Below are positions 45,163 through 54,661 of a stretch of DNA of 64,000 nt, piece after piece. The position numbers and the translations under genes are program-made. How positions within the stretch are numbered: the first letter of the stretch is position 1; every line of letters begins with the position of its first letter. The stretch is from Saccharum officinarum. Taxonomy: Eukaryota; Streptophyta; Magnoliopsida; Poales; Poaceae. The stretch is taken from the NCBI GenBank assembly GCA_020631735.1, contig CM036168.1, positions 94,406,932 through 94,470,931 of the forward strand. Direction: 5' to 3'. The notes below the pieces were generated by a model. It worked only from the letters and a program-made list of their open reading frames with translations. It did no database searches and was not told the DNA's origin.

Positions 45163-46812
45163 CCGTCTTTTTATTTTTTAGTCTTTTTTCAAAAGATTTT
45201 CTCAAATATGCTCCTGACAGAAAGATTTTAGGAAATAGACCCAGGGCTTGGCGCCATCTATGCTGGAGCCAAGGTAACATAGCTTGGCGCCGTTAACGCT
45301 GGCGCCAAGCTCCCATGCCACTTGGCCGACGACGTCGAGTTGGTGCTGACGTGACAGCATCTTGGCGCCGTCACCATTGGCGCCAAGCTTGACGCCATCG
45401 TCATTGGCGACAAGCCTGGCGCCACAGACCTGATAACATGTATATTATTTTTATGCTAAGTATTTCTAGGTTGTTCTAAATGATCAAACAGAAAGTCACC
45501 ATAAAAACTCTAGAGTTAGTCACATTTCTCAATATCCAAGTCATGGTAAAATTTCAAATTTGTAAATGTAAGTCATGGTAAAAAAACTATTTTTCCATAT
45601 GTCTACCACATGGTAGTTGGTATTCTAACATATCCAAGCCGTAACAAAAATCCAGATTTATTTAGCTAAGTCTTTAAATTTACTAATTTTTACTGTGATT
45701 TGGACATTGACAAATTTAAAATTTTACAATGACTTGGATATTGAAAAAGGGTTTCATGTTTTAGACTTGGATATTTAAAATTTTACCATGACTTGGACCC
45801 TAATTTTACTATAAGATGGAATTTTAAGTCATAGTAAAAAAAGCTTCATGTTAAGTCATAGAATTAGGGAAAGTCATGGTAAAATTTTAAATATCCAAAT
45901 TCAAGACTTAGCCAAATTCCAAATTATTCATGTTTTGGATTTGGATCTAAGTCATGGTAAAATTTTATAGTAAAATTAATATGAAGCCCTTATTCCATGA
46001 CTTAACATGAAGCCCTTTTTACGATGACTTAAAATTCCATCTTATAGTAAAATTAGGGTCCAAGTCATGGTAAAATTTTAAATATCCAAATCCAAAACAT
46101 GAAGCCCCTTTTCAATATCCAAGTTATGGTAAAATTTTAAATTTGTCAATGTCCAAATCATAGCAAAAATTCAGACTTAGCCAAATTCTAGCATAGTCAA
46201 GTGATAGTAAAATTCAAGACTTAGCCAATTTCTAGGTTGCCCATCATATGGTAAATATTAAGACTTTGCTAAAATTTTGTATGTCCATCTCATAGAAAAA
46301 TTAGGGTCCAAGTCACGTTAATTTAGAGCTTTGTATCTCCATCTCACGGTAAAATTAGGTAGTCAGGATTTTTGCTGTGGCCTGGATATGTTAGAATACC
46401 AACTGCCATGGGATAGCATCAAATTTGTTAATGTCATGGTAAAATTTCAACATGTCCCATCTCATGGTAAATTTAATAAATTTTCATATGTCCATCTCAT
46501 GGTAAAATTCTAGACTGAAGAAATTCCAACAGCTCGACGCCAAGATCCATGGTGTCAGGCTTGACGTCAATGACGATGGCGCCAAGCTAAGCGCCAATGG
46601 TAATGGCGCCAAGGTGCTGCCACGTCAGCGCCAGCTCGGCGTCGTCGGCCAAGTGGCATGGGGGCTTGGCGCCAACGTTAACGGCGCCAAGTTGTGTTAC
46701 CTTGGCGCCAGTGTGGATGGCGCCAAGCTCTGGATCCATTTCCTGAAATCTTTTCGTCAGAGGTATATTTGAGAAAATCTTTTGAAAAAAAGGCTAAAAA
46801 TAAAAAAGACGG
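45163..46812. mobile_element. Fold-back Mutator-like element, 1,650 bp, 9-bp duplication
   Basis: The ends are CCGTCTTTTTATTTTTTAG and the near-perfect inverse ending AAAAATAAAAAAGACGG. The flanking duplication is GATTACTTG (45154-45162 and 46813-46821), the size typical of Mutator elements. The arms match over at least 270 bp and the inversion continues toward the middle (for example GGACCCTAATTTTACTATAAG at 45,796 versus its inverse at 46,040), so nearly the whole element is a palindrome. No transposase is encoded. The outer arms hold many GGCGCC sites; the centre repeats TCATGGTAAAAT. Confidence 0.9.
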
Positions 46813-47038
46813 GATTACTTGCAGTGCCCGGACGCCAGCCAGCATTTTGGACCGCTGCATTACCTCAGTGATAGTATGGCACAAGGCATTAGCTACTATG
46901 ATGATCTCGAAGCAGGCGGCTGCAGGTCTGGAAGAGCTCAACTCTTTGCTCAAAGTCACAGCTGCTCTGGGACACCACAGTTTAGTGGTTCAGAGCAGTC
47001 CCAGTCAGACGTGAGCTCTGGAAGAGCTCAACTCTTTA

Positions 47039-47284
47039 GGGCCTATTTAGATGGTAAAAAAATTTGGGTAAATTTCTGTAGCACTTTTCGTTGTTGTTTG
47101 GTAAAATTTATCCAATTATGGACTAACTAGGCTCAAAAAATTCGTTTCGACATTTACAGACAAACTGTGCAATTAGTTATTTTTTTGCCTACATTTAATA
47201 CTTCATGCATGTGTCTAAAGATTTGATGTGATAAGTACTGCGTAAACTTTTTTTTTTGACCTCTTTAGCCAACTAAACGTGCCC
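47039..47284. mobile_element. Tourist-like MITE, family A (copy 4, inverted), in the MADS gene
   Basis: GGGCCTATTTAG and CTAAACGTGCCC form inverted ends. Both sides carry TTA (47036-47038, 47285-47287). The body is the reverse complement of the other family A copies (GAAAATTC-type text, CTGTGCAATTAGTTATTTTT, TACATTTAATACTTCATGC). It splits the last coding part of the MADS gene. Confidence 0.88.
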
Positions 47285-47370
47285 TTAATCAAAGTCACAG
47301 CTGCTGCTCTGGGACACCACAGTTTAGTGGTCAGTGGTTCAGAGAAGCTCCAGTCAGACGTGGGACATAG

Positions 47371-47636
47371 TATCAGGAGTACAACATTTTTTAGTGATGG
47401 AAGGGTCTCCGGATTCAACTGAGGCTATCCTCACTCATGGACTTATATATTCGTCCTCTGTATATCCTAGTCATCAAGATTCTCTCCTTTATATTTAATT
47501 CTCTTGCACCCATCCTTTCTCTATATCATCCTCTATCTACTGTGGGGCTCACTTATCACTTTATCTAAATATATCCATATGAGATCTAGTTTTGAAGAAT
47601 TTATTATCATGAATTTAATGATGCAATCAAAATTTA
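47371..47636. other. 3' flank of the MADS gene
   Basis: AT-rich with no gene. It probably includes the original 3' untranslated region. Confidence 0.4.
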
Positions 47637-47975
47637 GGCCCCGTTTGGTATGGCTCCACTTCACCAGTGAAGCCGTTTTTTTGTGCTTCAGCTTCATGAA
47701 CAGCTCCATTTGTGGAGCAGAGCCGTTTTTAGTAAATCGTTTGGCAAAAGAGCTCCACATGCATAGTTCCCTTGAAACATGCTCTCACAAAACACCATGC
47801 ATGACGAGGTGAAGCTGGGAGAAGCCAGTATTTTTAGCTCCTTCCCACCCCAAAGCTCTGTGAGAGCACGTTTTTAGGAGCTCCATCGGTGGAGTTATTT
47901 TATTTTACCCCGTTTGACAGAAAACGGCTCCAAACGGCTCCTGAAGCCGCTGGAGAAGCCCTGCTAAACAGGGCC
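47637..47975. mobile_element. Tourist-like MITE, family B
   Basis: Ends GGCCCCGTTTGG and CTAAACAGGGCC are flanked by TTA on both sides (47634-47636, 47976-47978). The interior is rich in GGAGC/GCTCC pairs (AGCTCCA, GGAGCTCC, ACGGCTCC), giving a foldable structure. No coding sequence. Confidence 0.85.
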
Positions 47976-48796
47976 TTAATTTGGTTAATTGGTTTGTGAT
48001 TTATAGCATTTTTTAGTTAGTAGCAGTAGTGGGACCCACGTCACATGCACTTTCTCCCTCCTCTCTCGTGCTGCAGCAGCAGCTGGTCCACGCACTGCGC
48101 ACCTACGCTGCTCCGCTGAATTTAGCAGAGGCTGCACGATAGCGGACGTTTTACCGGCTGCCGTTACAGCAGTTTTGAACGCTACGCTCCTCTATGTATT
48201 TTACCGGATCATATACCGTTCCCGGTGCGGTTCGTCTGATGTCGCCACTGCCGGTGCAAGAGCCAGAGGGGAGGGACATGGGCTAACAATGGAGGTCTTT
48301 ACCAACCACGGATATCAGTTTATCAATAGATTAAGCTAAAAGGATCTGAACCTCCTGTACTAAGCATAAGCATTTGTTCTAGATGAACTTTTAGTTGCTA
48401 TAGAGCTGCAATAGTACTATAAGTAACGGCTAAAGCATCTCATGATGTGGAGGTTAGAATATTTTTTTTGTACCTTTATCTGCAAAAATAGGTTCTGTCT
48501 GTTTTTGGGGGAAAGCCGGAAATTTGTAACCAAGCTCAGCTTGGAGATCCGGAAATTTTGTACAAGTATAATAACAGAATGCAATTTAATGAAATTATTA
48601 CAGCGAATCAAAATTACAGTCAGTTCCTGCCATCAATATATGATCAAAAAAGTAAATATGATGAATTCAACAGATTTTTTTTTCCGAAAAATTTTAAACA
48701 ATCTCCTTTGAACTCATACCAAATTGTCAGGTTTTGGTTTTGACGCAGTATAGTTTGACGACATAAGCCCGTGAAATTGTGAAAAGCAGCTTATAA
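47976..48796. other. Intergenic, no gene recognised
   Basis: The part 48,000-48,260 is GC-rich with CTGCAGCAGCAGCTG; the remainder is AT-rich. No motif-bearing frame. Confidence 0.4.
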
Positions 48797-49178
48797 GAGC
48801 ATCTCCGAGAGTTTGCCAAAATTTATTTGGCAAATATCGTGATTTGGTAACTTGCTAAAATATATGGCAAGTGAAAAAATAGACTCTCGAGTTTGCCATT
48901 TGGACTTGGTAAAATAAGAAGAGGCCCGCTAAGTGAACGAAGAGCCCGCTAAGAAACGAAGAGCCCCGCTAAGCGAACGAAGAGTCCCGCTAAGAAACGA
49001 AGAGCCCCGCACGTGAAGCCGCATGCGAGCTCGCGCTCAGCGCGCAAATATGCGCGTGGAGGGAGGAGATTTGCCAAGTTGCTAAAATTTACATGTCAAA
49101 CTGTTGGAGCATAATTTTTTCTATTTTACCAAAAATAGATAGATGTCAAGTTGATTTGGCAAACTGTGGGAGATGCTG
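48797..49178. mobile_element. MITE with GAGCATCTCC / GGGAGATGCT ends
   Basis: The left end GAGCATCTCCGAGAGTTTGC and right end GGCAAACTGTGGGAGATGCT are inverted copies. The interior carries TTTGCCAAGTTGCTAAAATT-like text repeated in both arms. The ends match the common grass 'GAGCATCTCCAACAG' MITEs. It contains a minisatellite. Confidence 0.7.
48917..49009. repeat. Minisatellite, about 19-20 bp unit
   Basis: Units of the form GAAGAGCCCCGCTAAG(A/T/C)(G)AAC repeat four to five times (GAAGAGGCCCGCTAAGTGAA, CGAAGAGCCCGCTAAGAAAC and so on) within the MITE. Confidence 0.85.
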
Positions 49179-49264
49179 GTCTTTCGAGCTTTTGCCAGTA
49201 AAACCATTCCACAACCCAGATGCTGGGCTTTCGAGCTTTTGCCTGTAAAACCATTCCACAACCC
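49171..49264. repeat. 47-bp tandem duplication in the RRM gene promoter
   Basis: AGATGCTGGTCTTTCGAGC at 49,171 recurs at 49,218 as AGATGCTGGGCTTTCGAGC. Both are followed by TTTTGCC(A/T)GTAAAACC and ATTCCACAACCC, with few changes. The copies end 36 bp before the RRM start codon and begin at the edge of the upstream MITE. Confidence 0.9.
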
Positions 49265-49299
49265 GACTGCCACTCGCGACCACGGCCGCCGCTTGCCAG

Positions 49300-52200
49300 A
49301 TGACACCTCGGGTGGTCCTCTCCCGCCTGCGCCTCGCCCCTCTCCTCCACGACGGCCACCACCTGCGACGCTCTCTCTCCGCCGCCGCTGCCAAACTTCC
49401 TGACGAGTTGCCTCCTGGCTCGCCGCCGCCGACCTCCGACTCCAGGCTCTTCGTCGCCGGTACCGCTCTGCTCTCCCGCATCCGTGTCTGTCTCCCATAT
49501 GATTCCCGATTGCATCATAGCTCTCACCGTAGTACGTCTCTGTTTACCGATTGCGGGTGCAGGGTTGTCGTGGTCCGTGGACGAGCGGTCCCTTACGGAC
49601 GCCTTCTCCTCCTTCGGCACCGTCACCGAAGGTACGAAACAGATTCGCGCACTAGAACCTCTCTGTTACTAGGAACTTATTAGGAATGCCCAATTTCGTT
49701 GTGTTTAATAACCTCTGCGCGTTGGGGTTTTTGGGTTCGGTTCGAGGTCAGATGGTGCACGGGTTAGGTGTTCGGCCAAAGGCCGTGGAGACCATGAGCC
49801 ACTCCATGGCGCCCAGGCCCGCAGCCTGTTCGACGAAATTCCTGTTAGGGACGTGGTCACCTGCTCAGCGGCAATCTACCGGCATGCAAGGAGCGGGTTG
49901 TTCCATGAGTCAGCTGGCCTGTTTGTCAGCATGATAAGGGCAGGTGTGTGCCCAAACTCGTTCACCTTGGTCGGTGTGCTGCTTGCAGCAGCTGGTCTGG
50001 GCGATGCTGTGCTTGCCGAGTGCATTCATGGGTGGGCTGTAAAGAGGCAGTTGGAATCCAATCATTTTGTTGCAACCGCACTGGTGGATGCATATGCAAA
50101 ATGTGGGCGCCCCATGAACGCATTGGCGTTTTTCAGCGGTTTGAGGGATCCTAATGTAGTTTCCTGGAATGCGATGATCTCCGGGTTAGTGCACAATGTT
50201 TTGTTTGAGGAAGCAATATTGGCGTTCAAGAGGTTGTGTTGTTGTTTTGGGACAGTTCCTAATAATGCTGTGACCGTGATTAATGCCGCTCAAGCGTATG
50301 CTGGTTGTGGTGACCTTGGAATGTGCAAGAGTGTACATGCTTATGCAGTTAAGATTGGCTTTGATTTGGATGTCTCGGTGACAAACTCAATACTTGGCAT
50401 GTACTTGAGTTTTGGGGATATTGAGATTGGAAGAGAGATTTTCAGGAAAATTATTGTTCGGAATGTTGTTACTTGGACAATGATGATGGGTTTCCTTCTT
50501 GAGCAGGCGCATGCTGGTGAAGTTATAAGTATCTTTGTTCAGATGAGGGCAAATGGCATAGTTCCTGACAGGGTAGCAATGGTCAGTTTGGTGCAAGCTT
50601 GTGCACTTCTGGGTGATGCAAGGAGAGGAAAAGTGGTTCATAACCAAATGATCACCCGTGGGTTTAGTACTGAGCTTCCTGCAGTTAATTCATTAATCAC
50701 TATGTATTCCAAATGCAAGGATTTAAGTTCCGCTAGAGTGTTGTTTGACGGGATGAGGAAGAAAAGCTTAGTTTCATGGACGGCAATGGTATCAGGGTAT
50801 ATAGGAAGTGGAAGAGCCCTAGAGGGGATGCATCTATTTGGTAAGATGAGGCGTGAAGATATTTTTGTCATTGATTCTGTGACATTAGTCAGCTTGTTGA
50901 CTGGATGCTATGAGACTGCTAAGTTTGATCTATGTGTTCAACTTCATGGGTATAGCTACAAGTCAGGTTTGTATCTGTATAGACCTGTCCCTAATACCCT
51001 CATGGCAGTTTATGGCAAGTGTGGATATGCCAGTTTAGCTCATAGAGTATTTGATGACATGATTTTGCGAGATGTTGTCTCGTGGAATACCCTGATATTA
51101 TCCTATGGTATAAATGGTCAAGGAGAGCAAGCAGTAGCACTTTTTAATGACATGGAGGAATCTAGTGGAGAGCGAGACAGTGTAACATACTTGAACACAA
51201 TGCTGGCATGCAGCCATTCTGGACAAGTTGATGATGGGTTGATCATATTCAGGAGAATGATTAATGAGAAGCGCTTAAATCCATCCCAGGAGCACATCGG
51301 ATGCCTAGTAGATATGTTGGCAAGAGCTGGTCGCTTGGATGAAGCAGCAGAAGTGGCTAGCTTGACTAGCAATGAGGGAGCAAATCCTTGGAAGGCTTTG
51401 ATGGGAGGAGGTCACCTGCATAGTCACACAGAATTAACTGAAGTTGCTGCTGAGAAGGTGCTGAACGCGGACTCATTTGATAATGGCCATGTGGTGTTAC
51501 TTTCTAACGCTTGTGCATCTGCTGGGAAGTATAGTGATGCTGAATCTATCCGATCCTGTTATTTGAAACAAACACGAAAGAAGATTCTAGGGCTTAGTTC
51601 CATTGAGGTTATACTATCCAGCACAAGATAGGCATTCTCGCAATGGAAGGGAACACTGGAAAGATACATGAGACAATTACCATACACTATCTGTCTGTCT
51701 CAAAGTATTGGAGATCTGTTTTAGGCATGAAAGATGGAGTTTTACTTTGCAGACAGCCAGGTCCCATGTGATTAAAAGAGAAACGTCAACAATGAGGATT
51801 CAGATAGCATATTTGATGCAATGGAAAATTGCATTGGTCTTTATATTGTGATAGACTAAGAGTTTTTCATCTTCATTCTAGTATGGTTGAACCAGGAGCC
51901 CTACGTCATGTGAGTATGGTGTTTATCTGATGGTATTCTGACCCAATAGAAAACTTGTTGACTACACCATCGGTTCAATTACATCTGTCGTTTTGTGTTT
52001 CCTTAGTACTTTTGCCTTGGAGTACTAACCATATCTGATCTGTATCAATATCCTCCTCACTATATCCACTCTTTGAATACAATCATTTGCTGATTGTGAA
52101 CATGATACAGCCTATGGTCCATGCTTCATTGCAAAGAGTTTGCGCAAAGCCTGAGATAATCTGATCTACTTGACTTTTGAAAAATATATTATGTGCATCT

Positions 52201-53101
52201 CATCCATGTGACAATGTAGCATTTTACTTGAAGTAGTGCCTAGGAAATCGCAAAAAAGATAAGGTCGATTTTACTTGAAATATTTTATGAAATTTGTGCC
52301 TCATTTGTGCAGGCCTAGACCGTGTTTTTTGCAAGAGTGCAAGTTTCTGCCATGTCTTGCATCTTATTTGTCACTCCCTATTTATCAGGCACTTAAAAGT
52401 TTAAGTTGGATGTTTGCTCATGAAACTAATTGTGTGATCACACCCTTGTTTTAAAGTTTTTCGCACTAACATCGTGTATATTGCTGTGATATTAGCCTAC
52501 TACCAACAAAACGATAATTAACAATGTTGACGCTGAAATAGCAACAGTTAAGAAGTGTTATGGTTGTATTACTCCACAGGTAGCTATCATGTCATGGCTG
52601 CATGTAGTTTTTTTTCAATCACATGCATTCTGGCTATTGTTTCCCTTCATCTGTGGTATGTGATTATAGGTTAACCTAGTCAGGGGTTTACTCTTCCATA
52701 TCATGTCAGTGTTCATATACTTGAAAACCAATAGGTCAAGTTATTTTTGTGTTTACCTCGTATTAAGCTAGTGCGATAAGAAATAATTTTTATGCTTTTT
52801 TCCTATTTGTCCCCACGAATTTTTACCAACTTTGCATTTATAAGGTTTGACAAAAACTCCGGAAGGTCAAGAGGCTTTGGATTTGTTCATTTCAAAAATG
52901 ATCATGAAGCTAAGTGTGCCAAGGATGCTATGGATGGGAAGGTACATCCTTATTGTTTCGAAAACATGTCAATTATTGCAGTTAGAAATGAAGCATTGAT
53001 CTATATTAATTCTACAGGTAATGCTAGGGCGGCCATTGCGAATAAGTTTTGCTCTTGGTAAAGTCCGTGGCGCTTCAGTTATTGTTCCTCGACTTTCTAT
53101 G
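49300..53101 (+). CDS. RRM RNA-binding protein, organelle-type, split exons
   Basis: Exon 1 (49300-49459) encodes MTPRVVLSRLRLAPLLHDGH, an Arg-rich start resembling a mitochondrial or plastid targeting peptide, then RNP2 as LFVAG. Exon 2 (49563-49631) adds LSWSVDERSLTDAFSSFGTV. Exon 3 (about 52,845-52,941) carries DKNSGRSRGFGFVHF with RNP1, and exon 4 (53018-53101) VMLGRPLRISFALGK and further. Together they make one RRM. Such proteins bind organellar transcripts, some in RNA editing. Exon 3 has no acceptor that keeps the frame: the only nearby AG (52,844) puts FDKNSG out of phase. No stop-bearing last exon was found before the MITE at 53.8 kb. The gene may be damaged. Its second intron (about 3.2 kb) contains a PPR gene. 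Confidence 0.7.
49686..51631 (+). CDS. PLS/E-type pentatricopeptide repeat protein, intronless, in the RRM intron
   Basis: The open frame from about 49,786 to TAG 51,631 holds tandem PPR motifs with typical phrases (ATALVDAYAKCGRP, PNVVSWNAMISGLV, NSLITMYSKCKDLSSARVLF, GLVDM-like CLVDMLARAGRLDEA) and an E-like end (KKILGLSSIEV). There is no DYW domain. Such proteins bind organellar RNA, often for editing. Upstream, the segment beginning MPNFVVFNN at 49,686 and including QMVHGLGVR is in another frame from HGAQARSLFDEIPVRDVVT, so a frameshift near 49,770 may have cut off the N-terminus; the first safe in-frame Met is 49,931. Lack of introns is normal for PPR genes and also fits retroposition. 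Confidence 0.85.
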
Positions 53102-53792
53102 GTGAGAAAACTTTTAGCAATGACATGTTTGTTCACTTCGTTCCTGGAAACAAAAGCTCGCCTGCTATTAACAAGTTGGTCTGTAGAAATATTGATTCTA
53201 CTGGCCTTTTATCATCTGCATATATAAAAATATTTCTACAAGTCAAATTAAATCTGTGGAAATTGTGTAAATTGAATGTTTAATTATATTGGCTCTTGCC
53301 ACTTGTTGTTTATAGACCGACCCTCTGTTCAGTTGCTTTTTTAAAAAGTTGATATGCTTGTATTAGCCCTACACTCCTACAGAAGCTTTAGAAGCTAGCT
53401 TGAGAGTGATTGATGCTAGGAGTGTTAGCTATATAGTTGTTGTTTGGGTAATAGACCTTATTTATTGTTGTTGTTTGGATAATGAAGTTAAGTCACCATG
53501 ATTGGCTGAACTGTAATTCACCTGTTCTTCTCTAACATTCACAAGATACATATTACTATAAAGCATCTTACAACTGAATCTCAATTGTCACTAAATCTGT
53601 ATAGTATATAAATTACCCTTGAAAAAAAAATATTTTCTAGGCGCCTCTGTGTCTATCTTGATCTATGCAGCTTCTTCTTCTTTGGCATGACTTTTGATGG
53701 ACTCTTCAGCATGGAGAGACATGACCTTATATTTATATAGCGAGAACATACAAGGAAGTAGAAAAGGTCCAGTACTCCCAGTCCCAGGATGG
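53102..53792 (+). other. 3' side of the RRM gene, no further exon recognised
   Basis: The last recognised exon ends with a good donor (ATG|GTGAGA), so at least one more exon is expected. None with clear similarity is visible. The sequence is AT-rich with T and A runs. Confidence 0.4.
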
Positions 53793-53800
53793 CAATAAAG

Positions 53801-54286
53801 TAAGGCTGGCTAACGAGCCGGCTCGGCTCGGCTCGGCTCGGCTCGTTCTGGCTCGTTAGGATAACGAGCCAGCTCGGCTCGGCTCGGCTCGTTACGAGCT
53901 CGAGCTGGCTCGTTAGGCTCGCGAGCCAGGAAAAAAAATATAAAATATAATATTTGTATTTATCTAAAGCATAAAAATATTAATAATATAAAAATAATAT
54001 ATTCAATAGCCTTAAATCGAACAAAATATTCATATGAGCTAACATATCATCTATTTGTGAAGTGCAAAACATGAAGTAATACAAAACTAATATAAGTTAT
54101 GATGACTTTTTCTCTAAAACTACGGCTCGTTTGGCTCGCGAGCGGCTCACGAGCCAGCTCGAGTTGGCTCGTTATAGCTAACGAGCTAAAATCCTGGCTC
54201 GGCTCGGCTCGTTATCGTAACGAGCCGAGCCGAGCCAGCCACGAGCCGAGCGAGCTAACGAGCTTCGAGTTTTTCGTCCAGCCTTA
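53801..54286. mobile_element. hAT-type MITE with GGCTC arrays, 486 bp
   Basis: Ends TAAGGCTGG and CCAGCCTTA lie inside the exact 8-bp duplication CAATAAAG (53793-53800 and 54287-54294). Both arms hold tandem GGCTC/GAGCC units mixed with AACGAGC (53,815-53,930 and 54,120-54,265) around an AT-rich centre. Non-coding. Confidence 0.88.
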
Positions 54287-54543
54287 CAATAAAGTGATAG
54301 TAAAAATCAAGTTTGCCATTGTTAATATTGTCTGTTGACCCGCTTGTGTGGCCATGTCTGGCGGTAACCTTTCTTGTGATGTTTACCAGGGGCTTAGTGC
54401 AGTACACAAATAGTTTGCTCCGGCTATAGCACAGAACAATAGGTATATGATCCTGCTAGAGGTTGCATATGCTCTGGAAACTGCTTATTATAAAATTCTA
54501 TTTGTCCAACTGTGATGAAGGCTCAGCAATATCCCATTAAAAC

Positions 54544-54649
54544 TGTTGGAGTATATGTCTGTGGCCCATGTGGCTAGGCCCATGAGGCCCATGTATGCTA
54601 CCCTATATAGCTACCCTTCTAGGGTTAGCCTAATTAATGAAATCCAACA
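54544..54649 (+). repeat. Copia 5' LTR (106 bp)
   Basis: Begins TGTTGGAGTATATGTC and ends AATCCAACA. It contains CCTATATAGC, a possible TATA box. It is unusually short for an LTR. It differs from the right LTR at two positions. Confidence 0.95.
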
Positions 54650-54661
54650 TGGTATCAGAGC
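54650..54661 (+). other. Copia primer binding site
   Basis: TGGTATCAGAGC directly follows the LTR and is the standard initiator tRNA-Met complement used by copia elements. Confidence 0.92.

Larger units (their letters stand above)
44126..47370 (+). pseudogene. Type I M-gamma MADS-box gene disrupted by two transposons
   Basis: The start PRGKIQMSLIGDARDRAKVF leads into a MADS domain of about 60 residues (RRKAGLVKKAKELTKLCDVD), and the EERSLDKKRRQGLKAL region is typical of M-gamma (AGL80-like) factors. The C-terminus is Gln/Pro/Gly-rich. A single-base frameshift near 44,880-44,900 moves translation out of the frame that continues as SDMPVPSNANAYDGWYDQAW. At 45,163 a 1,650-bp element enters between DYL and QCPDASQH, with its 9-bp duplication. 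At 47,039 a MITE splits the last part. Reading resumes to TAG 47,368-47,370. Such factors act in the female gametophyte and endosperm. The MADS domain itself is intact, so a truncated protein remains possible. Confidence 0.82.
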
